Shown: positions 7,990 through 16,929 of the stretch, in pieces
Layout of the letters: every line of letters starts with the position of its first letter
Numbering within the stretch: position 1 is the stretch's first letter
Origin: Desulfotignum sp.
GTDB lineage: Bacteria; Desulfobacterota; Desulfobacteria; Desulfobacterales; Desulfobacteraceae
NCBI GenBank assembly: GCA_011390335.1
Contig: JAABSO010000018.1
Location: 1 to 64,000 of the forward strand
Reading direction: 5' to 3'
DNA length: 64,000 nucleotides
Program-made: the position numbers and the translations under genes
Notes under the pieces: generated by a model
Seen by the model: the letters and a program-made list of their open reading frames with translations, nothing else
Told to the model about the DNA's origin: nothing
Database searches by the model: none

Positions 7990-8126
7990 TTTTATTTCCT
8001 TGAATTACCCGGCACCATGCCCGTTACAACAAAATTCTGTGTTCCGGCATACCCCGGCATACAATGTGGACCGGATTTTAAGGGGTTGCCTGCTGTTTGT
8101 CAACCAGGACAAAAAAAGGTAGAGCT

Positions 8127-8282
8127 CCGGGTGGTGCCCTGTGACCGGAACCGTCAGAGCCGGAGGGGCACACCAGCCATACCAGAACGGCAGAAGCGCA
8201 TACAGCAGGCCAGTGTCCACCTTCTGGATTTCACGCACAGCAGCCCCGGAGGATCTCGGGCCGGGCACAGGGCACCACCCGG
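8127..8282 (+). ncRNA. ssrS: Probable 6S RNA
   Basis: The 456 bp between pyrF and ilvN hold no credible gene but contain a 156-nt rod. A perfect 17-bp closing stem (8127-8143 with 8266-8282) is followed by nested short helices: 8145-8148 with 8261-8264, ggggc 8165-8169 with 8243-8247, and cagaag 8191-8196 with 8221-8226. The plus strand also recalls E. coli 6S RNA in sequence: GAGCCG then CATACCA on the 5' side, and ACAGC then CGG-GG-ATCTCGG on the 3' side. 6S RNA mimics an open promoter and sequesters sigma-70 RNA polymerase in slow growth. A possible -35 TTGTCA (8097-8102) with a weak -10 TAGAGC (8120-8125) lies just upstream. Ends are approximate. SRP RNA and RNase P motifs are absent. Confidence 0.6.
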
Positions 8283-8393
8283 GGCGGCAGCCAGGCCGGC
8301 AAACCCTCTGCTTGTAAAACACCTTCAGGAGGCTATATCAAAATATGTGACGCTGCATCTCCATGCGAGCCCTGGTCAAAACAAAATCAGTGG

Positions 8394-8422
8394 TTCATTT
8401 TCCGGATACATTGTGTTATATT
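8394..8422 (+). promoter_or_regulatory. Candidate sigma-70 promoter of ilvN
   Basis: TTCATT (8394-8399), a 17-bp spacer and TATATT (8417-8422) lie 24 bp before the ilvN start codon. The -10 is good and the -35 mediocre (3 of 6). No attenuator-like leader peptide is visible in the short leader. Confidence 0.45.
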
Positions 8423-8445
8423 GCAGTGTTCCTGAAAGGAGAACC

Positions 8446-8931
8446 ATGGAAACCAAAAAATACACACTGACCATGCTGGTTGAAAACGAACCCGGCGTAA
8501 CCGCACGCATCACCGGTCTTTTTGCCGGCAGGGGCTATAATATTGAAACCATCTGCGGCGCCCCCACAGCAAATCCGAAAATGTCCAGGATCACCATTAC
8601 CACCCTGGCCAATCCCCTGATGCTGGAACAATGCATGAAACAGATCAAGCGCCTGGTCAATGTCATCAAGCTGCGGGACATGACCGGAGAAGAAGCGGTA
8701 AAACGGGAAATGGCCCTGGTATGTGTCAAGGCGGAACCAGAGAACAAAGAAAAGATTCAGCAGATCATCACTGCCTTTCAGGGAAAAATTGTGGATAAAG
8801 GAGAGCAGCATTACATTTTTGAGGTCACCGGGGATGAACTCACAGTGGATGCCCTGCTTGGGGAACTGGCACCTTTCGGCATCAAGAAACTGGCCCGGTC
8901 AGGGGTGCTTGCCCTGTACCGGGAACCCTGA
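8446..8931 (+). CDS. ilvN: Acetolactate synthase small (regulatory) subunit
   Basis: A 161-aa protein with an N-terminal ACT domain (LTMLVENEPGVTARITGLFA, then GYNIETI) and the C-terminal ALS_ss_C domain. It activates the catalytic IlvB subunit and confers feedback inhibition by branched-chain amino acids. The ATG at 8446 with AAAGGAG upstream is preferred to the longer open frame, which runs back over the 6S-like RNA. The catalytic ilvB is not adjacent, which is unusual. Confidence 0.93.
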   Translation: METKKYTLTMLVENEPGVTARITGLFAGRGYNIETICGAPTANPKMSRITITTLANPLMLEQCMKQIKRLVNVIKLRDMTGEEAVKREMALVCVKAEPENKEKIQQIITAFQGKIVDKGEQHYIFEVTGDELTVDALLGELAPFGIKKLARSGVLALYREP

Positions 8932-9095
8932 CAGGCAAAACAACCAACCGTGCCGGCACCTCCCCTCAACCCGTTGACCGCAATATAAACCCTTAAATTT
9001 GCATTACTGCGGATAAAGTGTTGAAACCCCTGGAACATTAATGATATCTACATGGTATTTAAAAGCCATGATCCTTATAACGGATAAAAAAACCT

Positions 9096-10448
9096 ATGCA
9101 CTTCCAGAAAACTGAACACATTACCGCAGGCCAGCTCAAAGCAGATATAAATTCATCAGATATATACCAGGCCTACCTGGGCACCTGCCTGGGGGTGGCC
9201 CTTTATGACAGAAAAACCCATACCGGCGGCATGATCCATATCCTGCTGCCGGAACCGCCCATGACCGGTTTTCCGGAATATCCGGAAAAATATGCCGCCA
9301 CAGGGCTTCCGCTGCTGATCCAGGAACTCATACGCCTGGGCAGCTCCCCCAAGGACCTCACAGCCACCATTGCCGGCGGTGCCCTTGTGGGACCCGTGAG
9401 TTCCCAGGACATGGGCCTGGATATCGGCGGAAGGACCACGGAACTGGCCACCAACATTCTCGAAGATGCCGGCATTGAGATCCGGACATCGGAAACCGGC
9501 GGTTTTTTTCCCTGTACCCTGGAACTGGACATGGCCACCGGAGAAACCTTTATCAGCCCGCCCTGGACAGAAAGGCAGGAACCTGTGGGACAGGTTGTCC
9601 GGCCGAAAATGGATGACATTGCCCACACCATTGAAAAGCTCCAGCCGATCCCCCAGACCGCCCTTAAAATTCTGCGTATGTTCCAGGACAGCCGGGCGGA
9701 CATCATGGACATTTCCCAGGAATTGTCCAAAGACCAGGTTCTGAGTGCCCAGACCCTGAAACTGTGCAATTCCGCATTGTTTGCCGGCACCGCCCGCATC
9801 GACACCCTCAGGGATGCAGTACTGCTTTTAGGGGAAACCGTGCTCCTCAAGTCCATCATCACGGCAGCTGTGAACAAATATTACAACCAGATCGGCACCA
9901 GCGGGTATTCTCTGTGCAGGGGCGGGCTGTTTTTCCATGCAGTGGGGGTGGCTGCCACCGCAGAAAAACTGGCGGACAAAACCGGGACCATATCCGGAAA
10001 ACAGGCATATACCGCAGGGCTGCTGCATGATATCGGCAAGGTGGTGCTGGACCAGTATGTGTCAGAAGCCATGCCCTTTTTTTTCAGGGACCTGGTACAG
10101 GAAAAGAAAAATTTTCTCCAGTCTGAAAAAAGCCTGCTGGGGATCACCCACTGCCAGACCGGGGCTCTGCTGGCCAGGCAGTGGAAATTTCCCACTGCCC
10201 TGACCCAGGTTATCGCCTATCACCATGAACCGGAAAAAGCCGATGACCACACGAACCTGGTCTGCATAGTCTATCTGGCAGACCTGCTCATGGAGCGGTT
10301 CAATACCGGCCTGGATTTTGAAAAAATGCAGACCCGCAGTGTGGATGCTGTTGTGAAGCGCCTGGGACTGAAACCTTCCGACATCCTGGAACTGGTGGAC
10401 ACCATCCCCATGCATGCCATAAAAAATCAGGAAATTTTACCCAGGTAG
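9096..10448 (+). CDS. CheD-HDOD fusion protein
   Basis: A 450-aa two-domain protein. Residues 1-165 resemble CheD, the chemoreceptor glutamine deamidase, with the catalytic pair conserved as YLGTCLGV (Cys31) and GGMIH (His48), plus AGGALVGP. Residues about 175-380 form an HDOD domain (PIPQTALKIL, LLHDIGK with His311-Asp312), usually a signalling module. CheD deamidates receptor glutamines and can bind CheC; HDOD proteins act in signalling and c-di-GMP-linked control. The fusion suggests output from the chemosensory system, though the che operon is 45 kb away. selA follows after 4 bp. Confidence 0.8.
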   Translation: MHFQKTEHITAGQLKADINSSDIYQAYLGTCLGVALYDRKTHTGGMIHILLPEPPMTGFPEYPEKYAATGLPLLIQELIRLGSSPKDLTATIAGGALVGPVSSQDMGLDIGGRTTELATNILEDAGIEIRTSETGGFFPCTLELDMATGETFISPPWTERQEPVGQVVRPKMDDIAHTIEKLQPIPQTALKILRMFQDSRADIMDISQELSKDQVLSAQTLKLCNSALFAGTARIDTLRDAVLLLGETVLLKSIITAAVNKYYNQIGTSGYSLCRGGLFFHAVGVAATAEKLADKTGTISGKQAYTAGLLHDIGKVVLDQYVSEAMPFFFRDLVQEKKNFLQSEKSLLGITHCQTGALLARQWKFPTALTQVIAYHHEPEKADDHTNLVCIVYLADLLMERFNTGLDFEKMQTRSVDAVVKRLGLKPSDILELVDTIPMHAIKNQEILPR

Positions 10449-10452
10449 GCCC

Positions 10453-11859
10453 ATGACCACAAAAGACAAACACCAGCTGCTCAGATCACTTCCCGGTGTT
10501 GACCATGTTCTGGAAAAAACCCGGCATGATGACAGGTTTGCAGCAGTTCCCAGGTCGGTTGTAAAGGCATCCATACAGACGGTGCTGGACCGGCTCCGCC
10601 AGGATATTCTATCAGACAGACAACACAGTGCCGACCAGACAGAGATTCTGTCGGAAACAGCAGCTCTTTGCCGGCAGAAACTTGCTCCCAGGCTGGTTTC
10701 CCTGGTGAACGCCACCGGGGTGGTGCTCCATACCAATCTGGGGCGTGCCCTTCTGTGCGATGATGCCTTAGAAAATATCCAGGCCATTGCTGCTGCCTAT
10801 TCCAATCTGGAGCTGGATGTTGCCACCGGTAAACGGGGGCTGCGCTACAGCGCTGTGGAGGAACTGATCTGTGAACTCACCGGTGCCCAGTCAGCCATTG
10901 CAGTAAACAACAATGCCGGTGCGGTGCTGCTGGCCCTGAACACCCTGGCCAAAGATACCGAGGTGGTGGTATCCCGGGGGGAACTGGTGGAGATCGGCGG
11001 TTCTTTCCGGGTGCCCGATGTGATGGCCAAAAGCGGGGGCCGCCTCAAGGAGGTGGGCACTACCAACCGGACCCATCTGAAAGACTACGGCAATGCGGTC
11101 AGCGCATCTACCGGTCTTTTCCTCAAGGTGCATGCCTCCAACTACAAGATCGAGGGATTCACTGCCAGCGTGGACCTGGAAGCACTGGTTGCCCTGGGAA
11201 AAACCCATGATATCCCGGTGATGGAAGACCTGGGATCCGGCACTCTGGTAGATTTTTCGGCCTATGGCCTGCCCATGGAGCCCCTGGTGTCAGATTCGGT
11301 TGCCTCTGGTGCCGATGTAGTGACCTTCAGCGGGGACAAACTGCTGGGAGGCCCCCAGGCCGGTATTATTGTGGGGAAAAAACAGGCCATTGACCGGATC
11401 AAGGCCAATCCCCTGACCCGGGCGTTGCGCATTGACAAGCTGACCCTGGCAGCCCTGGAAGCCACCTTGAAACTGTACCGGGATGAAAATGAGGCTGTCA
11501 AAAAAATCCCCACCCTGCGGATGCTGACCATGTCCTTTGAAGAGACCTGCAGCCGGGCAGCCGTCTTAGAACAATCCATCAAAGATGCCTGCGGGCCCCT
11601 TGGCGGCATTGCATCTGCAGACCTGGAATCCCGGCCCGGAGGCGGCTCTTTTCCGGCCCTGCGCCTGCCCACCAGATGTGTTACTCTGAAACCTGACAAT
11701 ATGTCGGTGGCTGCCCTGGAGCGCCGCATGCGCCTGTCATGTCCCGCTATCATTGCCAGAATCGAAAATGACAGGTATGTGATGGATCCCAGAACCATTC
11801 AACCGGGGCAGGAAACCATTATTTCATCAACACTTAAAACCGTATTGGCTGCAGAATGA
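10453..11859 (+). CDS. selA: L-seryl-tRNA(Sec) selenium transferase
   Basis: A 468-aa PLP enzyme that converts Ser-tRNA(Sec) to Sec-tRNA(Sec) using selenophosphate, needed to insert selenocysteine at UGA. The PLP lysine is in TFSGDKLLGG (Lys296). NATGVVLHTNLGRA (about 86-99) and the GGSF segment are conserved. Length matches the family. It shows the organism makes selenoproteins. No selenoprotein gene was seen in this window, and neither selB nor selC is here. The stop overlaps the TPR gene start (ATGA). Confidence 0.96.
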   Translation: MTTKDKHQLLRSLPGVDHVLEKTRHDDRFAAVPRSVVKASIQTVLDRLRQDILSDRQHSADQTEILSETAALCRQKLAPRLVSLVNATGVVLHTNLGRALLCDDALENIQAIAAAYSNLELDVATGKRGLRYSAVEELICELTGAQSAIAVNNNAGAVLLALNTLAKDTEVVVSRGELVEIGGSFRVPDVMAKSGGRLKEVGTTNRTHLKDYGNAVSASTGLFLKVHASNYKIEGFTASVDLEALVALGKTHDIPVMEDLGSGTLVDFSAYGLPMEPLVSDSVASGADVVTFSGDKLLGGPQAGIIVGKKQAIDRIKANPLTRALRIDKLTLAALEATLKLYRDENEAVKKIPTLRMLTMSFEETCSRAAVLEQSIKDACGPLGGIASADLESRPGGGSFPALRLPTRCVTLKPDNMSVAALERRMRLSCPAIIARIENDRYVMDPRTIQPGQETIISSTLKTVLAAE

Positions 11860-13079
11860 CACCCAGATTTGCATCAAAGGAATTTACTTTTTTAAAACCT
11901 GATTCAGATGACCATCCCATCCAGGAACCTGACACTTTTTTTTCAGACCTGGTACACACGAAAACCGTGTCCTTTACGGCATTTGAAGAGCGTCTCGCAT
12001 CAGCCCGGATACCAAAAACCGGCTTTGTATGTGCTGCCATCCAGGTGGACTGCACCGCATCCGAAGAGACCCTGGAAAAGGCCAGAGATATTTTTGAAGC
12101 CTGCTTTCATTCCGTGCTGGACAAAAAAAGAGGCATCTGGGAAAGCCTGGGTCCCACTGCATTTGTCCTGGTTTTCTGGGACTATGACAACCAGAAAAAA
12201 GCCATGGACCTGCTGGAGTCCCTTAAAAACAAGATTTCCCAGGCCCTTGCCGCAGAACTGACGGTGGGCGTGGCATGGTTTCCGTTCCATGATTTTCTTT
12301 GTTCCCAGGTGTTTGCCAATGCCCTTAAAGCCATTGACCATGCCGCATTTTTCGGTCCCGGCCATATGAAGCATTTTGACGGCATCTCCCTGAACATCAG
12401 CGGAGACCGTCTCTACCATCTGGGGCAGTATGGTGCAGCCCTCAAAGAATATGAACAGGGACTTTTGCTGGAGCCCAGAAATATCAACCTCATGAACAGC
12501 TTAGGGGTATGTTTCGGTGTAACCGGAGATCTGGAAAAAGCAAAACAGTCCTTTACAGATGCCCTGGAGATCAACCCCAAAGAGATCATGGTCATTTACA
12601 ACCTGGGCCTGGTTCACCAGATCTTGGGGAACACGGAAAAGGCTGTTTTTTTTCTGCAGAAAGCCCGCGGCATTGACAAAAATGTGTTTGAAGTGGCGCT
12701 GCTTTTGGGACACCTGCTGTTCAAGACCGGAAAAAATGACCAGGCCCTGCCCCATCTTGAAACCGCATCCCGGTTGAATCCGGAATCCGGCCTGGCCTTC
12801 AGGACGCTTGGAGAGATCTTTCTTGACCGCGAAGAGCTGGATAAAGCAGGGGCTGCATTTAATGCTGCTGTCAAGCTCAAACCTGCAGACGGCATTGCCC
12901 TTTCCGGATATGCTCTGGCCATGGCCTTAAGAAAGCGAAATCTGAAAATTGCTTTGACCTTTGCCAGAAAAAGCGTGGCACTGGAACCGGAAAACACCAT
13001 TTTCAAAGAACGTCTGGAACAGGTGCGGCAATTGACAAAACCATCCCAGAGCCATGACAGAACCAAAAAATTTGCGTAA
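11856..13079 (+). CDS. TPR protein with a degenerate GGDEF-like N-terminal domain
   Basis: A 407-aa protein. The N-terminal ~175 residues look like a decayed nucleotide-cyclase/GGDEF-type fold (TVGVAWFPF, then ANALKAIDHAAFFG) without the catalytic motif. From about 185 onward there are five or so TPR repeats (RLYHLGQYGAALKEYEQGLL, GDLEKAKQSFTDALEINP, GNTEKAVFFLQKA and others), a protein-binding scaffold. Translational coupling to selA suggests a shared transcript. Its role is unknown, and a link to Sec metabolism would be inference. Confidence 0.75.
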   Translation: MTPRFASKEFTFLKPDSDDHPIQEPDTFFSDLVHTKTVSFTAFEERLASARIPKTGFVCAAIQVDCTASEETLEKARDIFEACFHSVLDKKRGIWESLGPTAFVLVFWDYDNQKKAMDLLESLKNKISQALAAELTVGVAWFPFHDFLCSQVFANALKAIDHAAFFGPGHMKHFDGISLNISGDRLYHLGQYGAALKEYEQGLLLEPRNINLMNSLGVCFGVTGDLEKAKQSFTDALEINPKEIMVIYNLGLVHQILGNTEKAVFFLQKARGIDKNVFEVALLLGHLLFKTGKNDQALPHLETASRLNPESGLAFRTLGEIFLDREELDKAGAAFNAAVKLKPADGIALSGYALAMALRKRNLKIALTFARKSVALEPENTIFKERLEQVRQLTKPSQSHDRTKKFA

Positions 13080-13152
13080 GCCCAGAAAATTTGCCGTGCC
13101 TCTACCCGGCACCTGCTTTTCTCTGCCTTTAATTTATCTTTTGGCCCTTCCC

Positions 13153-13181
13153 TTGAAAAACAGCCCAAAACCCCTTATATT
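13153..13181 (+). promoter_or_regulatory. Candidate promoter of the fmdB-like/hemC/cobA-hemD/moaA operon
   Basis: TTGAAA (13153-13158), a 17-bp spacer and TATATT (13176-13181) form a good sigma-70 pair, 36 bp before the first start codon. It stands in a 138-bp gap that separates the selA-TPR unit from the tetrapyrrole genes. Confidence 0.6.
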
Positions 13182-13217
13182 ATCTCTTTTACCTGACAAT
13201 TTACCATGAGGTGTACC

Positions 13218-13460
13218 ATGCCGATATATGAATATATGTGCAATGCCTGCAAAAAAGAATTTGAAACCCTTGTTCTGGGCAGCGACACACCAGCCTGCCC
13301 CGGCTGTGACAGCAAGGATTTATCACGGCTGCTGTCAAAATGCGGATTTATTTCCAAATCCACAGGGCCTGGCGGCGAAAGCCGGGTCACCACATCTGCA
13401 GGATCTTCTGCCTGCGGCAGTTGCTCTGCCGGCAGCTGTTCCTCCTGCGGTGTGGGGTAA
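13218..13460 (+). CDS. FmdB-family zinc-ribbon protein
   Basis: An 80-aa protein starting MPIYEYMCNACKKEFE, with CxxC (Cys8, Cys11) and a second pair in CPGCDSK, forming a single zinc ribbon. The C-terminus is a Gly/Ser/Cys-rich tail. These small proteins are named after FmdB, a putative regulator, but their function is not established. The family N-terminus and the GAGGTG site before 13218 favour this ATG over the one 12 bp upstream. hemC follows after 3 bp. Confidence 0.85.
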   Translation: MPIYEYMCNACKKEFETLVLGSDTPACPGCDSKDLSRLLSKCGFISKSTGPGGESRVTTSAGSSACGSCSAGSCSSCGVG

Positions 13461-13463
13461 ATC

Positions 13464-14396
13464 ATGACAGATGAGATATGCATCGGCACCCGGGGCAGCC
13501 AGCTGGCCCTGTGGCAGGCAGAACATGTAAAACACCTTATCACATCCGCCTTCCCTGAAAAGCATGTGACCATTGCCGTCATCAAGACCACCGGAGACCG
13601 GATCACGGACCGGCCTTTGGCCATGGTGGGCGGCAAGGGATTGTTTGTCAAGGAGATCGAAACCGCCCTGCTCAACAAGGAGATCCACCTGGCTGTCCAC
13701 AGCATGAAAGACATGCCCGGGGATCTGCCCGCAGGACTGACCATCGGGGCTGTGCCCTGCCGGGAAAACCCTTTTGATGTCCTGATTTCCAGACAGGGCC
13801 TGGCTCTAGAGGATTATCCTTCAGGTGCAAAAATAGGCACCTCCAGCCTGCGGCGGGCCTCCCAGCTCAAACACCTGCGGCCGGACCTGGAAATGGTTTC
13901 CATACGGGGCAACTTAGATACCCGGATGCGCAAACTGGCATCCGGAGAGTACGATGCCATTGTCCTGGCAGCCGCCGGCATGCTGCGCCTGGGCCAGGCA
14001 GACAAGATCACCCAGTATCTGGATGACACCGTCATGGTACCGGCTGCGGGCCAGGGGGCCTTGTGCATCCAAACCCGGGAAGATGACCGGCAAATGGCCG
14101 GGATATTGAAAAACCTGGACCATTTTGAATCCCGCACCTGTGTACAGGGAGAACGTGCTTTTTTAAAACAGATTGAAGGCTCCTGCCATATCCCGGTGGC
14201 CTGTTTCGGCAGGATCCAGTCAGACCAGGTGCATCTCACAGCAGTGGTGGCATCTGAAGACGGGCGAAACCTGATAAGAAAAGAGGTGGTTTCTCCCATG
14301 GATATGGTGGAAGACCACGGCAGAAAACTGGCAGTCCATCTCCTTGAAAACGGCGGAAAACAGATATTGGAGACGATTAACACCCATGACAAATAA
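13464..14396 (+). CDS. hemC: Hydroxymethylbilane synthase (porphobilinogen deaminase)
   Basis: A 310-aa enzyme joining four porphobilinogens into hydroxymethylbilane for siroheme, heme and cobalamin. It has GTRGSQLALWQA, HSMKDMP (catalytic-site Asp83) and GTSSLRR. The dipyrromethane cofactor cysteine is Cys241 in EGSCHIPV. Its 3' end overlaps the next gene by 11 bp. Confidence 0.96.
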   Translation: MTDEICIGTRGSQLALWQAEHVKHLITSAFPEKHVTIAVIKTTGDRITDRPLAMVGGKGLFVKEIETALLNKEIHLAVHSMKDMPGDLPAGLTIGAVPCRENPFDVLISRQGLALEDYPSGAKIGTSSLRRASQLKHLRPDLEMVSIRGNLDTRMRKLASGEYDAIVLAAAGMLRLGQADKITQYLDDTVMVPAAGQGALCIQTREDDRQMAGILKNLDHFESRTCVQGERAFLKQIEGSCHIPVACFGRIQSDQVHLTAVVASEDGRNLIRKEVVSPMDMVEDHGRKLAVHLLENGGKQILETINTHDK

Positions 14397-15924
14397 ACCA
14401 GGCAAGGTATATTTAATCGGGGCAGGCCCCGGGGACCCGGGTCTTATAACCCTTAAGGCCAAAACCTGCATTGAGCAGGCAGACGTGGTGGTGTATGATT
14501 ACCTGGCCGCTCCGACCCTTCTGGAATTTGCAAAGAAAGACGTCCAGCTTGTTTATGTGGGCAAAAAAGGCGGCGACCACACCCTGACCCAGGACAAAAT
14601 CAACCAGCTTCTGGTGGACAAGGCTGCCCAGGGACTACAGGTGGCCCGGCTCAAAGGGGGAGATCCCTTTGTGTTCGGCAGGGGCGCAGAAGAAGCACAG
14701 CAGCTTTTGTCCGCCGGTGTGGCCTATGAAGTGATCCCCGGGGTCACGTCCGCCATTTCCGCCCCGGCCTATGCAGGGATTCCCGTAACCCACCGGGACC
14801 ATACCGCATTTGTCTCCTTTATCACCGGCCATGAAGACCCCACCAAAAAAGATTCCCGCATGCAGTGGGACATATTTGCCAAATCCGACGCTACCCTGGT
14901 GTTTCTCATGGGGGTAAAGAACCTGGAAAACATCGTGACCAACCTGGTATCCCACGGCAAACCGGCAGATACGCCCGTGGCCCTGGTGCGCTGGGGCACC
15001 ACCCCTTTGCAGCAGACCGTCACAGGGACCCTGGACACCATTGTGGAAAAGGTGCGCCAGGCGAAATTGAAATCACCGGCCGTGATTGTGGTGGGCAGCG
15101 TGGTCTCATTGCGCAAAGAACTGGCCTGGTTTGACAAAAAGCCGTTGTTCGGCAAAAAAATTGTCATCACCCGGGCCCGGGCCCAGGCATCGGGCCTTAC
15201 GGCACAGCTTACCCATCTGGGTGCCCATTGTATTGAAATCCCCACCATAAGGATCCAGCCGCCCCAAGACATCACCCAGATGAAAGATGCCATCACCCGT
15301 ATCCGGGACTATGACTGGCTGGTTTTCACCTCTGTCAACGGTGTAAAATTTTTCTTTGACACCCTGTTTGACATGGGAATGGATGTCAGAATCCTGGGAC
15401 ACTTGAAATTTGCCTGCATCGGACCGGTCACAAAACAACGGCTGGGTGATTTTGGGATTATCAGCGATATCCTGCCGGAAACCTTCCGGGCGGAATCGGT
15501 GGTAAACGCCTTTTCACACACCGATATCCAGGGGAAAAAAGTGCTTTTGCCCCGGGCAAAAAAAGCCCGGACCATCCTGCCTGAAGAGCTGACAAAAATG
15601 GGGGCAAAGGTGGATGAAGTTACTGCTTATGAAACCGTTCTGGACAGTGACAACAAAAACACCCTCACCTCCCTGCTGGAAGAAAAACAGATCGATGCCG
15701 TCACATTTACCAGTTCCTCCACTGTGTCCAATTTCATTTCCCTGCTGGATCCGGATCAGGCACCCCAATTATTGAAAGATGTGACCATTGCCAGCATCGG
15801 CCCCATCACCTCTGATACAGCCAGGTCTTTAGGGCTAAAACCTTCCATTGAAGCAGATCCCTATACCATTGCCGGTCTGGTGGACAGCCTTGTGGCCTAT
15901 TTTTCTGCGGCAGGCCGGCCATGA
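14386..15924 (+). CDS. cobA-hemD: Uroporphyrinogen-III C-methyltransferase / uroporphyrinogen-III synthase fusion
   Basis: A 512-aa fusion. Residues 1-245 are SUMT (VYLIGAGPGDPGLITLKA, RLKGGDPFVFGRGAEEA), which methylates uroporphyrinogen III to precorrin-2. Residues about 255-510 are HemD, which cyclises hydroxymethylbilane to uroporphyrinogen III. The fusion channels HemC product to precorrin-2, feeding siroheme (dissimilatory sulfite reductase), alternative heme and B12 pathways. Start ATG at 14386 inside the hemC end, before the typical MTNKPGKVYLIGAG N-terminus. Confidence 0.94.
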   Translation: MTNKPGKVYLIGAGPGDPGLITLKAKTCIEQADVVVYDYLAAPTLLEFAKKDVQLVYVGKKGGDHTLTQDKINQLLVDKAAQGLQVARLKGGDPFVFGRGAEEAQQLLSAGVAYEVIPGVTSAISAPAYAGIPVTHRDHTAFVSFITGHEDPTKKDSRMQWDIFAKSDATLVFLMGVKNLENIVTNLVSHGKPADTPVALVRWGTTPLQQTVTGTLDTIVEKVRQAKLKSPAVIVVGSVVSLRKELAWFDKKPLFGKKIVITRARAQASGLTAQLTHLGAHCIEIPTIRIQPPQDITQMKDAITRIRDYDWLVFTSVNGVKFFFDTLFDMGMDVRILGHLKFACIGPVTKQRLGDFGIISDILPETFRAESVVNAFSHTDIQGKKVLLPRAKKARTILPEELTKMGAKVDEVTAYETVLDSDNKNTLTSLLEEKQIDAVTFTSSSTVSNFISLLDPDQAPQLLKDVTIASIGPITSDTARSLGLKPSIEADPYTIAGLVDSLVAYFSAAGRP

Positions 15925-16904
15925 TAGCAGGCACCCGTTCCATAAACTATTTGCGGATATCTGTGACAGACCGGTGCAATTTCAGGTGCCGGTATTGTAT
16001 GCCGGCATCCCCTTTTGCCGTCATCCCCCACCATGAAATCGCCAGGTATGAAGAAATTTTAAAAATCACCCGGATGGCATGTGAAATGGGCATCACAAAG
16101 GTCCGGGTTACCGGCGGGGAGCCGTTTGTCAGAAAAGACATTTTTTCTTTTCTGGAACAGCTGTGCCGCATGGATGCCCTCTCCGATATTTCCATCACCA
16201 CCAACGGGGCGCTGTTGACCCGTGACAAGATACAAAAACTTCTGAACATGGGCATCAAACGCCTCAATTTCAGCCTGGATACCCTGGATCCTGAAAAATT
16301 TGCCGCCATTACAGGCAGGGATCGGTTTGGCCGTGTGTGGGATGCCATCATGGCCGCCCATGACCTGGGCATGACACCCGTAAAGATCAACACCGTGGTG
16401 CTCCGGGGCATCAATGACAATGAAATTGCCGCCATTGCAGCACTTACCCGCAGGTTTCCCTTCCATATCCGGTTCATCGAATACATGCCCATGGGGGATT
16501 CCCAGATGGAAAAACAGCAGCAGATTTTGACAACACAGATCAGACAGATTCTGGAAACAGAAATAGGTCCGCTCTTCCCCATGCCCCATGAAGCCAATGA
16601 CGGACCGGCCAAAAAATTTGAATTTAAGCACGCCCCTGGTGTGGTGGGATTTATCACCCCCATTTCTTCGCATTTTTGCAGTGAATGCAACAGGCTGCGT
16701 CTTACCTCCAGGGGGTTTTTGCGGCCCTGCCTGCTCAATGATTATGAAAAAGATATTTTATCCCCGCTGCGGAGCGGGGCAACTGATGCTCAGCTCAAAG
16801 AGATCATCCATGCAGCTCTCCAGCACAAACCATTGTTTCATACCCTGGGGAAAAACAGACCCAAAGATATCCCTGTCAGTCATATGACATCCATTGGCGG
16901 ATAA
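15921..16904 (+). CDS. moaA: GTP 3',8-cyclase (molybdenum cofactor biosynthesis)
   Basis: A 327-aa radical-SAM enzyme. The N-terminal cluster motif CNFRCRYC is CX3CX2C. The C-terminal cluster has CSEC and a Cys in GFLRPC, which binds a second 4Fe-4S. The protein ends in Gly-Gly as MoaA requires. It rearranges GTP to 3',8-cyclo-GTP, the first step of molybdopterin, used by formate dehydrogenases and similar enzymes. A 4-bp overlap (ATGA) with cobA-hemD couples the two cofactor pathways. Confidence 0.95.
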   Translation: MIAGTRSINYLRISVTDRCNFRCRYCMPASPFAVIPHHEIARYEEILKITRMACEMGITKVRVTGGEPFVRKDIFSFLEQLCRMDALSDISITTNGALLTRDKIQKLLNMGIKRLNFSLDTLDPEKFAAITGRDRFGRVWDAIMAAHDLGMTPVKINTVVLRGINDNEIAAIAALTRRFPFHIRFIEYMPMGDSQMEKQQQILTTQIRQILETEIGPLFPMPHEANDGPAKKFEFKHAPGVVGFITPISSHFCSECNRLRLTSRGFLRPCLLNDYEKDILSPLRSGATDAQLKEIIHAALQHKPLFHTLGKNRPKDIPVSHMTSIGG

Positions 16905-16929
16905 TTTTGTCAAACCTTGGAGACCTGTA

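Noticed and set aside
8127..8282. SRP RNA, RNase P RNA or tmRNA
   Set aside because: The GGAA-tetraloop context of SRP RNA, the conserved RNase P core (AGGAAAGTCC type) and a tRNA-like end are all absent.
8005..8445. Coding frames across the pyrF-ilvN gap, including an upstream extension of ilvN
   Set aside because: The gap carries a strong RNA fold, the frames have no family features, and ilvN has a proper ATG with a ribosome-binding site at 8446.
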